DNA from: Chloroflexota bacterium
Lineage (GTDB): Bacteria > Chloroflexota > Anaerolineae > Aggregatilineales > UBA2796
Direction of reading: 5' to 3'
Length of the DNA: 64,000 nt
Assembly (NCBI GenBank): GCA_021325095.1
Contig: JAJPHV010000081.1
Coordinates: 1-64,000, forward strand
Shown: positions 8,879-17,084 of the stretch, one piece after another
Position numbering within the stretch: position 1 is the stretch's first letter
How the letters are laid out: every line of letters starts with the position of its first letter
Program-made: the position numbers and the translations under genes
The notes under the pieces: model-generated
Told to the model about the DNA's origin: nothing
The model's input: only the letters and a program-made list of their open reading frames with translations
Database searches by the model: none

Positions 8879-9710
8879 CGTGGTGAAGCGCCTGCTTGGC
8901 AACCGGAGCGCGGCGATAGGATTGGCAATTGTGCTCCTATATCTTGTAATGGCTGTGCTCGGCGCGTTCGAGCTAACGCCGTACCCGCCCAATCAGCAGC
9001 ACCCCAGGCCCGCAGACCGCCTGCAACCGCCGGGCGCGACCTATTTGATGGGCAGCGATCAGTTTGGGCGCGACATCTTCAGCCGGGTGCTGCGCGGCAC
9101 GATCTATTCGCTGCGCGTGGCGCTAATTTCTGTCGCCATCGCCACCCTTCTCGGCACGGCCATTGGCATGATCTCCGGCTACGTTGGCGGCACGATGGAC
9201 ACCCTGATCATGCGCATCATGGACGTGTTTTTTGCGTTTCCGGCGATCCTGCTGGCGCTGGCCGTCGTCTCGGCGCTCGGCCCCGGCCCCAACAACGCCA
9301 TCCCGGCCATTGCGGTGGTCTACACACCCATCTTTGCGCGTGTTGCCAGAGCACCTGTGCTGTCCGTCAAAGCGATGGAGTTCATTACAGCGGCGCGCTG
9401 CATCGGAATGCGTCACTGGCGAATCCTGTTCCGCCATGTGCTGCCCAACGCGGTGGCCCCGGTGCTGGTCACGATCAGCTTGGCGCTGTCGTGGGCGCTG
9501 CTGACCGAAGCCGGGTTGAGCTTTCTCGGACTCGGCCCACAGCCGCCGGAGCCGTCGTGGGGCCTGATGCTCAAGGATGGACGCAATCTGATGGAGAGCG
9601 CGCCCTGGCTGGCGATCTTCCCAGGGCTGGCGATCATGCTTGGGGTGTTGGGTTTCAACCTGCTTGGCGACGGTCTGCGGGACGTGTTCGACCCGCGTCT
9701 GCGGCGGTGA
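8871..9710 (+). CDS. dppC: Peptide ABC transporter permease, DppC type
   Basis: Second channel subunit, 279 residues. The start is a GTG at 8871 that overlaps the end of the upstream permease gene by 8 bp, with a GAGGGTG ribosome site before it. The frame is open further upstream, but the overlap argues for this start. MGSDQFGRDIFSRVLRGTIYSLRVAL is the DppC hallmark. The EAA loop is KAMEFITAARCIGMRHWRILFRHVLPNAVAP, and the end is the usual LLGDGLRDVFDPRLR. It is the last gene of the unit: a dispersed repeat and then convergent genes follow. Confidence 0.93.
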   Translation: MPDVVKRLLGNRSAAIGLAIVLLYLVMAVLGAFELTPYPPNQQHPRPADRLQPPGATYLMGSDQFGRDIFSRVLRGTIYSLRVALISVAIATLLGTAIGMISGYVGGTMDTLIMRIMDVFFAFPAILLALAVVSALGPGPNNAIPAIAVVYTPIFARVARAPVLSVKAMEFITAARCIGMRHWRILFRHVLPNAVAPVLVTISLALSWALLTEAGLSFLGLGPQPPEPSWGLMLKDGRNLMESAPWLAIFPGLAIMLGVLGFNLLGDGLRDVFDPRLRR

Positions 9711-9716
9711 TCGGCT

Positions 9717-9756
9717 TCCCCTTCCCTGCTGGCGGAGAGGGGGGCAAGGGGTGAGG
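9717..9756. repeat. Dispersed palindromic repeat, copy B
   Basis: TCCCCTTCCCTGCTGGCGG and GAGAGGGGGGCAAGGGGTGAGG, a degenerate copy of the repeat at 7852. It lies in the 48 bp between two convergent genes, just past the DppC-type stop, where it may serve as a bidirectional terminator-like hairpin. Confidence 0.75.
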
Positions 9757-9758
9757 CA

Positions 9759-11420
9759 TCATTCCACACCCCAGAACGTACAGATCGTGGTGCGCGGGGT
9801 CACCGTGACCTGGTAAATCGTTTTGGTCGCCACCTCGATCATAAAGATTTCGTATTTGCTGGTACGGTTTGATGAGAAAGCGATGTACTTGCCGTCGGGC
9901 GACCAATGTGGGCGGATGTTGTCGCCCTGGCCGCTGACCAGCTTGACTTTCTCGCTGCCATCAGCGTTCATTATGTAGATGTCGCTGTTGCTAGAGCCGT
10001 CCGGCGTGACCTGGAAGGCGATCTGCTTACCGTCCGGCGACCAGTCCGGCGCGAGTTCGCTGCTGTCCGGCATATCTCCGGTCAGGTCTCTGGCTTTGCC
10101 GCCTTCCAACGGGATAACGTACAGGTCGGTGCTGCCCTGGCCCTTTTCCGAGGTATCCGCCGCGAACACCACGAGCTTGCCATCCGGCGAAGGGGCGGGC
10201 CAGGTATTGATACCGCTGTCTTTGGCCGTCACGCGGCTCACCTTGACGAAGGGCGATGTCGTTGCCGGTGGCGTCCCCACCGTTGCCGGCGGTGTCTTGC
10301 CTTTGGGCAGCGTTGGCGGCAGACCGAGCGTTGCTGTCGGCCCCAGAGTCGGTTCGCCGCCGGGGAAGAACTTCACTGGCACGTAATAGATGTCCGGGGT
10401 ACTGTCGTTTTCCGGGAAACTGAGCGCCGAAAAGACCAGGACCCGGCCATTGCGGGAGATGTTGACCATCTGCTGGTTGGCGAGCGGGGGCTGGTTATTC
10501 CAGAGCGTGCTCACTTCGGCGGGCGATGCGCCATTGATGCCGCTCATGCGCAGCGTCTGCGCGTTCGTGCTGGACACATACCGTGCGAAGATGAACCGCT
10601 GCCCATCCGGGGTGATCAGGCCATAGTCGCCAACGTCGCCCTGAGTCAGTTGGCGCATATTCTTCCCGTCCGGGTCGAGTATAAAGAGCGGCAGGCTTCT
10701 GTCGCGCGAGAGGATCGTGCCAGATACGGCGATCAGATGCCCGGTCAGCCCCGCTGGCGGCGGGGCCATCGGCGTGCCGGTTTGCGTGCCGGCCCGCGTC
10801 GGCGAGGGCTGCGGAGTCCAGGTCGGCGGCAGGGTGTTGGCGGGCACAATTCGGGTTGGCTCGGCAGTGCCGATTCCCGCGGCAGCAGACACGCTGCTCG
10901 ACGGGGAAGGCGCGCTCACCACACTGGTCGTGTGGTCTGCTGTGCCGGGCGCTGCACTGACTTCCGTACCAGTTCCGTCCAGCACGGCAATCGTTGGTAC
11001 AGGCGGCTGGTTGCCGCCACGCAGGAGGGTATTTGCCAGGATCGGGATTGCGGCGATGACCAGGATCAGCACCACCAGCAGCAGGATGAGCCGCCCTGGC
11101 CTGCGTCCCGCGCCGCTGGCAGGCTTCTGCCCTGCCCTGCTGCCACCGGTAAGCTGATCGAGCATCTGCTGGGCGCGTTCATTATCGGGGTTGATGACCA
11201 CTACGTTGCCCAGACAGACTTTTTTCTCTTCGTCGGTTTCGACCACCGAGGCCAGCCAGTACCAGCCCTTTTCGTTGTACTGGTCGAGCGCGACGACTTC
11301 CTGCAATCTGGCGCGCGCTTTTTCTTTATTGCCTGCCTTCGCCGCGTCAATCCCTTCTTGCAGTAGTTCCTCAATGCGGGCTGCGTCTCTTTTCGGTGGT
11401 TTGCTCGTTGACGTACTCAC
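9759..11420 (-). CDS. TPR-membrane-PD40 propeller protein 1
   Basis: A 553-residue membrane-anchored protein. Residues 14-92 form a TPR-like helical hairpin pair (GIDAAKAGNKEKARARLQEVVALDQYNEKGWYWLAS). Residues 111-130 are a single transmembrane helix. Residues 135-230 are a Thr/Pro-rich linker, and the remainder is an external TolB/PD40 propeller with repeated SPDGK-x-x-x-F units followed by D-I/L-Y-V/I strands. The start is GTG at 11420 with GAGAGG upstream. It is the third of three adjacent genes with the same TPR plus membrane segment, transcribed in one direction. The function is unknown; the layout suggests an extracytoplasmic binding head linked to a cytoplasmic partner-binding TPR. 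Confidence 0.85.
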   Translation of the reverse strand: MSTSTSKPPKRDAARIEELLQEGIDAAKAGNKEKARARLQEVVALDQYNEKGWYWLASVVETDEEKKVCLGNVVVINPDNERAQQMLDQLTGGSRAGQKPASGAGRRPGRLILLLVVLILVIAAIPILANTLLRGGNQPPVPTIAVLDGTGTEVSAAPGTADHTTSVVSAPSPSSSVSAAAGIGTAEPTRIVPANTLPPTWTPQPSPTRAGTQTGTPMAPPPAGLTGHLIAVSGTILSRDRSLPLFILDPDGKNMRQLTQGDVGDYGLITPDGQRFIFARYVSSTNAQTLRMSGINGASPAEVSTLWNNQPPLANQQMVNISRNGRVLVFSALSFPENDSTPDIYYVPVKFFPGGEPTLGPTATLGLPPTLPKGKTPPATVGTPPATTSPFVKVSRVTAKDSGINTWPAPSPDGKLVVFAADTSEKGQGSTDLYVIPLEGGKARDLTGDMPDSSELAPDWSPDGKQIAFQVTPDGSSNSDIYIMNADGSEKVKLVSGQGDNIRPHWSPDGKYIAFSSNRTSKYEIFMIEVATKTIYQVTVTPRTTICTFWGVE

Positions 11421-11456
11421 GCGGACATCGCCTCTCTCGGAATTGGACGGTTCAGA

Positions 11457-12947
11457 TCATTTCGGGCGGAAACGCGCGCCGTAGGTATTGCTCCTCTGGT
11501 CGCTCAACTGCTGGACGTTCATGCCATCGGGCGTCATGACAAACAGGTTGAAGATGTCACCGCCCTTGTTCGATGCGTAGAGGATGTATTTGCCATCGGG
11601 CGACCAGGCCGGGTCGCGGTAAGTGGCTTTGGTGTTGCCGACAGTCAGTAGCCTCACGTGCTGTCCATCGGCGTCCATGACGTACAGGTTTGGCAGACCG
11701 TCGCGGGTCGAAATGAAGGCGATGTATTTGCCATCGGGCGACCAGGCCGGGCTATAGCTGTCGTTCTGGGCAGAGGTCAGCTGGGTGGTCTTCTTCGTCC
11801 GGAGGTCAAGGGCAAAGAGTTGGAATGATTTCTTGCCCGTGTAATCGGAAGCATAGACCAGCGTGTTGCCGTCGGGCGACCAGGCCGGATCACGATCCGG
11901 CACTTTGTTTTCGGTGATCCGCGTCAGGCCGCTTCCGTCGGCATTGACGATGTAGATTTCATCGTTTCCTGGCTCGTTGGAGACAAAGGCCAGTCTGGAA
12001 CCGTCGGGTGACCAGGCCGCCATTCTGGCGTGCTCGCCTTGCAGTTTGGTAATGATGGTGGCCGCGCTGCCGTCCTCATTGGCGACGGCAATCTGTTCCT
12101 TGCTGTTCTCGATGGTCGTGTAGGCGATCTTGCCCTTTGACGACCACGCCACGTCAAAGGCAGGCGGATCACCCGTGACAATCAGCTTTTCGTTGCCACC
12201 AGTGCCATCGCTGGTATAGATTGTCGGGTCTCTGCGCCCTCGCCCTTCGCCCACGAAGATCAGGCTGTAGCTGTTCAATGGTGGCAGCGTGGCCGTTGGC
12301 GTCATGGTGGGACGCGGCGTGACTGTGGGTGGCGGCGTCCATGTTGGCAAAACCGTTTCCGGCGGAGCAACGGTCACGAATACGGCATTGGGTGTGAGCG
12401 TTGGCCGCACCGTCGGCCCCTGCGCGACCTGCGTGGCTGCCGTATCAGTGATAGGGGCCGGAGCGGACGGCGCAGTGCCAGCCAGCAAAAGGAGGCCCAG
12501 CACAATCAGCGCAACAGCCCCCGCGATTCCGATCAGGAAGAGGGGTGACGTGATGCGCCGCCGGCGACGCGGCGGTCTGAGGCCGCTCATGCCAGGACGC
12601 GGCGGCAGTGGACGGGCCGTAGCCGATGGACGGGGCGGTGGTGCGCTGCGCACAGGCTCGGAGGGCGGCGGAGTGCGTGGCACATTGTCGGTGATCGCGT
12701 TGGGCTTGAGCTTTTCAAGGGCTTGCCGGGCGCGCTCGTTATTCGGGTTGATCTCCAGAACATTTTCCAGGCAGATGCGTCGTTCGCGCGGCGTATCGAC
12801 TATGGACGCAAACCACATCCAGGCGTTTTCGTTGTTGTCGTCCCTCTCAAGCACCTGCTCAAGCAGCCGGCGCGCTTCCGCCTTATTGCCTGCTTTGGCC
12901 GCCTGGATGCCCGCGTTGAGCAGTTTTTCGATGTCGTCAGTCGCCAA
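11457..12947 (-). CDS. TPR-membrane-PD40 propeller protein 2
   Basis: A 496-residue paralogue of the downstream gene. TPR-like helices cover about 7-80 (GIQAAKAGNKAEARRLLEQVLERDDNNENAWMWFAS). A Pro/Arg-rich basic stretch at 88-132 leads to a transmembrane helix at 135-157, then a T/P-rich linker. The C-terminal propeller has four clear SPDG repeats (SRLAFVSN, NTLVYASD, KYIAFIST, KYILYASN) plus a degenerate first blade. The start is TTG at 12947 with GAGGAA 8 nt upstream. The gap to the next gene is only 36 bp, and the neighbours keep the same direction, so an operon is likely. Unlike TolB it has no cleavable signal and no TolB N-terminal domain. Confidence 0.86.
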   Translation of the reverse strand: MATDDIEKLLNAGIQAAKAGNKAEARRLLEQVLERDDNNENAWMWFASIVDTPRERRICLENVLEINPNNERARQALEKLKPNAITDNVPRTPPPSEPVRSAPPPRPSATARPLPPRPGMSGLRPPRRRRRITSPLFLIGIAGAVALIVLGLLLLAGTAPSAPAPITDTAATQVAQGPTVRPTLTPNAVFVTVAPPETVLPTWTPPPTVTPRPTMTPTATLPPLNSYSLIFVGEGRGRRDPTIYTSDGTGGNEKLIVTGDPPAFDVAWSSKGKIAYTTIENSKEQIAVANEDGSAATIITKLQGEHARMAAWSPDGSRLAFVSNEPGNDEIYIVNADGSGLTRITENKVPDRDPAWSPDGNTLVYASDYTGKKSFQLFALDLRTKKTTQLTSAQNDSYSPAWSPDGKYIAFISTRDGLPNLYVMDADGQHVRLLTVGNTKATYRDPAWSPDGKYILYASNKGGDIFNLFVMTPDGMNVQQLSDQRSNTYGARFRPK

Positions 12948-12987
12948 GGTTCAGTTCCTCGTCTGCGTCGAACGCAATGAGCCGCTA

Positions 12988-13368
12988 CTAGCGAATTCGC
13001 ACGATGACCAGCACGACAGCGCCAACAACCGCGAGCGCCAGGATCAGGATCGCCAGCAGGATCACCCCTGTCCGAACGGATGCCCCTTCACTGCGTTTAA
13101 TGGCCTGATTCATCGCCTTGAGCTGCTTGTTGGCTGTGGCGTTGTTCGGGTTGATCTTCAGAACCGTTTCCAGATAGCGGCGGCGATCAATGTTGTTATC
13201 GGCCAGCGATGCCATCCACAGCCAGGCGATCTCGTTCCGTTTGTCGGTATCCAGCACCTGCTGAAAAATGACGCGCGCGCCATCGCGGTTCCCGGCCTTG
13301 GCCGTGCGGACGCCAAGTCGCAGCAAATCTTCCAGATTCGGATTTTTCGATTCTCCGGACGACTCCAT
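12988..13368 (-). CDS. TPR-membrane protein without propeller
   Basis: A 126-residue protein matching the N-terminal third of the two downstream genes. TPR-like helices at about 12-90 (GVRTAKAGNRDGARVIFQQVLDTDKRNEIAWLWMASL) are followed by one transmembrane helix at 100-124, and the chain ends two residues later. The start at 13368 has AGGAG 8 nt upstream. It heads the three-gene set, 40 bp before the next gene. It either lost its propeller or acts as a membrane adaptor for the other two. There is no sign of frameshift after its stop. Confidence 0.8.
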   Translation of the reverse strand: MESSGESKNPNLEDLLRLGVRTAKAGNRDGARVIFQQVLDTDKRNEIAWLWMASLADNNIDRRRYLETVLKINPNNATANKQLKAMNQAIKRSEGASVRTGVILLAILILALAVVGAVVLVIVRIR

Positions 13369-13540
13369 TTCCCTTCTCCTGTGCGATTCGGGTCGCAAGC
13401 TTTCGCCGCGCATCATAACCGCTAACAGCGGATTCAATGTGTGTCAGCTATGAGCCATTTATAGCGCCAAACGACGCCGACTTGCAAGTTTGCCCGGCGC
13501 TTGCCCTGCGTACCACCAGGGTGATGTTGCGAAACCAGGA

Positions 13541-14722
13541 TCATTCAAGCACGCCCAATTCTTTTCCGACTTTCTCAAATGCAGCCAGCGCCTGCTCCAG
13601 ATCGGATTGGCTGTGCGAGGCGCTGTTCATGACGCGAATACGCGCCTTACCCTGTGGAACCGTCGGGTAGCCAATCGCCATCGCAAACACGCCCTCCTCA
13701 AACAGGCGGCGGCTGAAGCGCTGGGCCAACGGCGCTTCGCCCAGCATGACCGGGACAATCGGTGTTTGGGTCTGCCCGGTGTTAAAGCCCAACGACTTCA
13801 TTTCGCGCTTGAAGAAGTCGGCGTTGCGCCACAACCTATCGACCAGTTCCGTGCTCGCCTCCAGTACATCGACGGCGGCGAGGCAGGCGGCCACGTCCGG
13901 CACGGTCATGGCGCTGCTGAACAGGAATGGGCGGCCCCGCTGCCGGAGCCAGTCCACGATCACCTGCTTGCCCGCCACCACGCCGCCGACCACGCCAAAG
14001 GCTTTGCTCATCGTGCCAACCTCGATGTCCACCTTGCCGTGCAGGCCAAAGTGATCGACAATGCCGCGCCCGCCTTTCCCCAACACGCCTTCGCCGTGCG
14101 CATCATCCACCATGAGCAGGATGTTGTGCTCTTCCGCAACGGCGTACAGTTCCGGCAGCGGTGCAATGTCACCATCCATGCTGAACACGCCGTCCGTCAC
14201 GATCAGCCGCCGCCCGCTGGTCGGCGTACTGGCGATCTTGCGGCGCAGATCGTCTGGATCGGCGTGGGCGTAACGGACGATCTCGGCCCGGCTCAAGCGC
14301 GCACCGTCAATGATGCTGGCATGGTTCAGTTCATCGGAGAAGATAACGTCGCCCTTGCCGACCAGCGCCGGGAGCGTTGCCAGATTTGCGTTAAAGCCGC
14401 TCTGGAACGTGATGGCCGCTTCGACGCCCTTGAAAGCGGCCAGCCGCCGTTCCAGTTCCACGTGCAGTTCCATCGTCCCGGCGATGGAGCGCACTGCCGC
14501 CGGGCCGATGCCGTACCGATCCATCGCCTGTCTGGCCGCGTCGATCAGGCGGCTGTCGTTCGCCAGGCCCAGATAGTTGTTGGACGATAAATTAAGAACG
14601 CGCCTGCCATCGACGTTCAGCCAGGCTCCCTGCGGGCTTTGGAGCGTGCGAATCTGGGTGAACAGCCCTTGCGCCTTCAATTGGGCGATCTCCTGTTCGA
14701 TCCAGGCAGTCTTGGATTCCAT
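13541..14722 (-). CDS. Glycine C-acetyltransferase / 8-amino-7-oxononanoate synthase family enzyme
   Basis: A PLP-dependent alpha-oxoamine synthase that condenses an amino acid with an acyl-CoA and releases CO2. The 393-residue protein has the expected H134 (SDELNHAS), D206/H209 ([12 protein letters not shown]) and the Schiff-base lysine K240 in GTMSKAFG. The sequence resembles 2-amino-3-ketobutyrate CoA ligase (Kbl) at least as much as BioF, and there is no tdh or bio gene beside it, so the substrate is open. The start at 14722 has GAGGGAG 9 nt upstream. It stands alone. Confidence 0.88.
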   Translation of the reverse strand: MESKTAWIEQEIAQLKAQGLFTQIRTLQSPQGAWLNVDGRRVLNLSSNNYLGLANDSRLIDAARQAMDRYGIGPAAVRSIAGTMELHVELERRLAAFKGVEAAITFQSGFNANLATLPALVGKGDVIFSDELNHASIIDGARLSRAEIVRYAHADPDDLRRKIASTPTSGRRLIVTDGVFSMDGDIAPLPELYAVAEEHNILLMVDDAHGEGVLGKGGRGIVDHFGLHGKVDIEVGTMSKAFGVVGGVVAGKQVIVDWLRQRGRPFLFSSAMTVPDVAACLAAVDVLEASTELVDRLWRNADFFKREMKSLGFNTGQTQTPIVPVMLGEAPLAQRFSRRLFEEGVFAMAIGYPTVPQGKARIRVMNSASHSQSDLEQALAAFEKVGKELGVLE

Positions 14723-14828
14723 AGCTGACTCCCTCAACTTTTTTGGACAATTGGCGAGAAGCGTTAATGTGAATGAATTCCTTAATGGAATTTCGGTAAA
14801 ATCTCTAATATTTACATCCGTTTACATC

Positions 14829-14856
14829 TTGTCATGATGCACAAATCTCATATAAT
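14829..14856 (+). promoter_or_regulatory. Strong sigma70-type promoter of a short transcription unit
   Basis: TTGTCA at 14829-14834 and a perfect TATAAT at 14851-14856 are separated by 16 bp, in an AT-rich stretch between two genes that both face away. No plus-strand protein gene follows; a terminator lies about 50 bp further on. Confidence 0.7.
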
Positions 14857-14862
14857 GAGAGA

Positions 14863-14933
14863 TGGATAAGGAAAATAGAAAAATTATTCAATAATATTTA
14901 ACATTGTAGCCCGCCCATCCGTGCGGGTTTTTT
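14863..14933 (+). ncRNA. Putative small RNA between promoter and terminator
   Basis: If transcription starts about 7 nt after the -10 box, the RNA would be about 70 nt long, A-rich at first, and would end in an intrinsic terminator hairpin. An ATG at 14862 opens only a 10-codon frame (MDKENRKIIQ), which would be nearly leaderless. A regulatory RNA is more likely than a peptide, but this is inference from the promoter-terminator pair. No known RNA family was recognised. Confidence 0.4.
14909..14933 (+). terminator. Intrinsic terminator
   Basis: A stem of GCCCGC pairing with GCGGGT around an 8 nt loop is followed directly by six T residues. The T-run is on the plus strand only, so the terminator serves plus-strand transcripts although the flanking protein genes are on the minus strand. 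Confidence 0.75.
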
Positions 14934-14957
14934 GTTTGTGTGTTGCAGGCAACCGCT

Positions 14958-15452
14958 TCACTGCACAGGCCGAACGAGAAAGCCGTGTGCCCGTACCCAC
15001 AACACCGCCATAACCATCAGGCCCGCAAATATCAGATAGGCTACCTGCAAATAGCGCGCTATCCCACTGGAGACGATGTGTGGCTTGCCCAGACGCCAGG
15101 CCAGCAGATAAAAGTGGTTCGTCAGGACGATCTGCTCTGCCCAACCTGTGATTACCTGCGCCACGACCAGGGCAATTGCCACATATGCAGCCCACTCGAT
15201 GCGGTGTAAAAAGGCCAGGGCATTCCGTGTCTCCGGTGGCAACGCCCGCAGCAACCCGGCAAAGAGGCTTTGTGCCACAACCACGACCAACAGCACGCTT
15301 TGCAGCCAGCCGATGACGGACTGCCGCCGGATCGACAACTGCTGGCGTGGCGTCAAGGTGGGAAGATCGCCTGAGAGGGACCGCAAGTACCAACGCTTGA
15401 CAGGCTGGCCGATCAGCAGGCGATACAGCCTGTTACTGCTTCTGACCGCCAT
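14958..15452 (-). CDS. Small multi-pass membrane protein of unknown function
   Basis: A 164-residue protein with about three or four transmembrane helices (SVIGWLQSVLLVVVVAQSLFAGLL; AAYVAIALVVAQVITGW; VAYLIFAGLMVMAVLWV). The N-terminal 40 residues are basic and cytoplasmic. I do not recognise the family. The likely start at 15452 overlaps the end of the prephenate dehydrogenase-like gene by 20 bp, so translation is probably coupled; the frame extends further into that gene without need. The ribosome site is weak, which fits coupling. Confidence 0.65.
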   Translation of the reverse strand: MAVRSSNRLYRLLIGQPVKRWYLRSLSGDLPTLTPRQQLSIRRQSVIGWLQSVLLVVVVAQSLFAGLLRALPPETRNALAFLHRIEWAAYVAIALVVAQVITGWAEQIVLTNHFYLLAWRLGKPHIVSSGIARYLQVAYLIFAGLMVMAVLWVRAHGFLVRPVQ

Positions 15453-16479
15453 CTTTGGAGCGCTTTTTGCCGCCGAACGGCAGCAACATGCTGCCAAGCG
15501 AACCCATCAGGCCGGGCGTTTCTATGGTCGGGGGCGAGGGCTGGTCGCCCCAATTGTTGGTGCGGCGCGCCTTCTGCCAGCGCTCGTAGCGCTCCATCGC
15601 GTCCGCGAAGGCCTGCGTCACCATGTCATCGTCGCCCGCCAGCAGCAAATCCCGCAGCTCGTCCAGCGTGCCGATCAGGTTCTCGAGGGCACGCACGGTG
15701 TTATCACGGTTCAGAGTAACCAGGTTGCTCAGGTCTTCGGGCGTCGCTTCTGTCAGCCGCCGCGTCGCCAACGCAAAATCAGTGTTGCCCAGCCGTTGCA
15801 GATCGCCCCACGCCTTTGACCCACTTAGACTGCGGAAAAGTGCAAACTGAAGCAGAACCGGCAACCCTTCCATGCCCGCGATCAGGCCGTCGTGCTCCAC
15901 CGGATCAACGAAGTGTGCTTTGATTTTGAGCAGATCGGCCAGCTCCGCGATCAATTGCACCGCTTCCTGCGGGCAATCGGGTGTCGGCGAGACGACGAAC
16001 TGACCGTTATCAAACAGGTCAGCGCTGGCCGCTTCGGTCTCCCGGCGTGGATCATGCAGATAGGCGGGGTTGACGATGGGCGTGACCCCGACCAGATACG
16101 CCTCGTACTGGCCTTCCTCGTTGCGCCGGAAATGCTTTTTGGCCCAATCAATCGAAACGAGTTTGAGCGGCGATGCATCCATGACCACCGCGCCGGGCTT
16201 GAGCACCGGGCCGATGATGCTGAAGATGTCGGCGGTGATGCCGTAGGGAGCAGCCAGGAACACCAGATCGGCTTTCTCGACGGCGCTTTCCAGAGCGCGC
16301 ACTTCATGGTCAATCGCGCCCATCTTCTGCGCCGCTTTCAGGGCAGATGATTCTTCATCGCTGCCGGTGATGACAAACTCGTGTTTGATGTCCGGGTTCT
16401 TCGCCAATCGCTTGAGCGCCAGCCCGAACGACGCGCCCAGGCGCTGCAAGCCGATAATTGTGACGTTTACGCGGGCCAT
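15433..16479 (-). CDS. Prephenate dehydrogenase-like NAD(P)-binding protein
   Basis: A 348-residue protein of the TyrA/arogenate dehydrogenase superfamily. Residues 6-20 form the nucleotide-binding turn (TIIGLQRLGASFG), with an FLAAPYGITADIF segment and PGAVVMDASPLKL after it. The second half is helical and contains VDPVEHDGLIAGMEGLP, matching the TyrA H-D dimer region. A basic, Gly-rich tail ends the protein. It could make tyrosine precursors or be a related dehydrogenase; no other aromatic pathway gene is close, so the substrate is unproved. The downstream membrane protein gene overlaps it. Confidence 0.75.
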   Translation of the reverse strand: MARVNVTIIGLQRLGASFGLALKRLAKNPDIKHEFVITGSDEESSALKAAQKMGAIDHEVRALESAVEKADLVFLAAPYGITADIFSIIGPVLKPGAVVMDASPLKLVSIDWAKKHFRRNEEGQYEAYLVGVTPIVNPAYLHDPRRETEAASADLFDNGQFVVSPTPDCPQEAVQLIAELADLLKIKAHFVDPVEHDGLIAGMEGLPVLLQFALFRSLSGSKAWGDLQRLGNTDFALATRRLTEATPEDLSNLVTLNRDNTVRALENLIGTLDELRDLLLAGDDDMVTQAFADAMERYERWQKARRTNNWGDQPSPPTIETPGLMGSLGSMLLPFGGKKRSKDGGQKQ

Positions 16480-16524
16480 ATCCCCTCCTTCTTCCTCCGA
16501 AATTTCTCCCGCCTCACGTTTTAC

Positions 16525-16558
16525 TCCCCTCTCCAGTTGGAGAGGGGCGGGGGTGAGG
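16525..16558. repeat. Dispersed palindromic repeat, copy C
   Basis: CTCCCCTCTCCAGTTGG and AGAGGGGCGGGGGTGAGG, in the gap between the HD protein gene and the TyrA-like gene. It shares the stem and the GGGGGTGAGG tail with the copy at 7852. Confidence 0.75.
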
Positions 16559-16564
16559 TCAATC

Positions 16565-17074
16565 CTAGTTTGCGTTGTCGGCAGCTTGTAAGGCCACCAG
16601 CAGCCGCTCGATAGTGGTGCGTGGCTCGTGATCCAGCCGCTCCTGGTGACGGGCGATCAATTCGACGGCCAGCGGGTCAGCGCCCGCTGCTCTCGCCAGT
16701 TCGGCGCTCCACTGCGGATGCTGTAAGCTGATCGCAAAGGGACGCCGCCAGCCGGACGGCTCGCCCTGTTCGCCCCAACGCCGTACCCAACCTGGCACAA
16801 CCGCTTTCAACATCACTACCAGCGCTCGATCCCACAGGTGGTACGGCGCGCGTGATTTGCCCACGTCGTGCAGCAGTGCCGCCACCAGCAGCGGCGGTTC
16901 GCCATATCCCCAACCGCGCAGCGTGCGCAGGACGTTCAGGCTGTGCTGCTGTTCGCTGCGCCGCATCCGGTGAAACAGGGCCAGCAGCGGCGGCGATAAG
17001 ACCGCTGCCGCCAGATCGTCGTCAACAGGTCTGGCCCAGGCCGAAAGCGCCCGCAGCCCCTGGCGCACCCGCAT
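16565..17074 (-). CDS. HD domain protein
   Basis: A 169-residue metal-dependent phosphohydrolase-type protein. The HD signature is seen as H44 (EQQHSLNVLRTL), then LLVAALLHDVGKS with H69-D70, and later HPQWSAELARAAGADPLAVELIARHQE. The substrate could be a nucleotide, as is common for stand-alone HD proteins, but nothing specifies it. ATG 17074 is taken as the start; GTG codons at 17077 and 17083 are alternatives. It lies 10 bp after the M50 protease stop, so the two genes form an operon. Confidence 0.8.
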   Translation of the reverse strand: MRVRQGLRALSAWARPVDDDLAAAVLSPPLLALFHRMRRSEQQHSLNVLRTLRGWGYGEPPLLVAALLHDVGKSRAPYHLWDRALVVMLKAVVPGWVRRWGEQGEPSGWRRPFAISLQHPQWSAELARAAGADPLAVELIARHQERLDHEPRTTIERLLVALQAADNAN

Positions 17075-17084
17075 CACGGCCACT

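Noticed and set aside
9906-11366. Long open frame on the plus strand opposite the first TPR-PD40 gene
   Set aside because: Low-complexity Arg/Gly/Asp-rich translation with no domain; it mirrors a clear minus-strand protein.
13490-14590. Plus-strand open frame opposite the PLP enzyme
   Set aside because: His/Arg-rich translation typical of an antisense frame in GC-rich DNA; the minus-strand gene has all catalytic residues.
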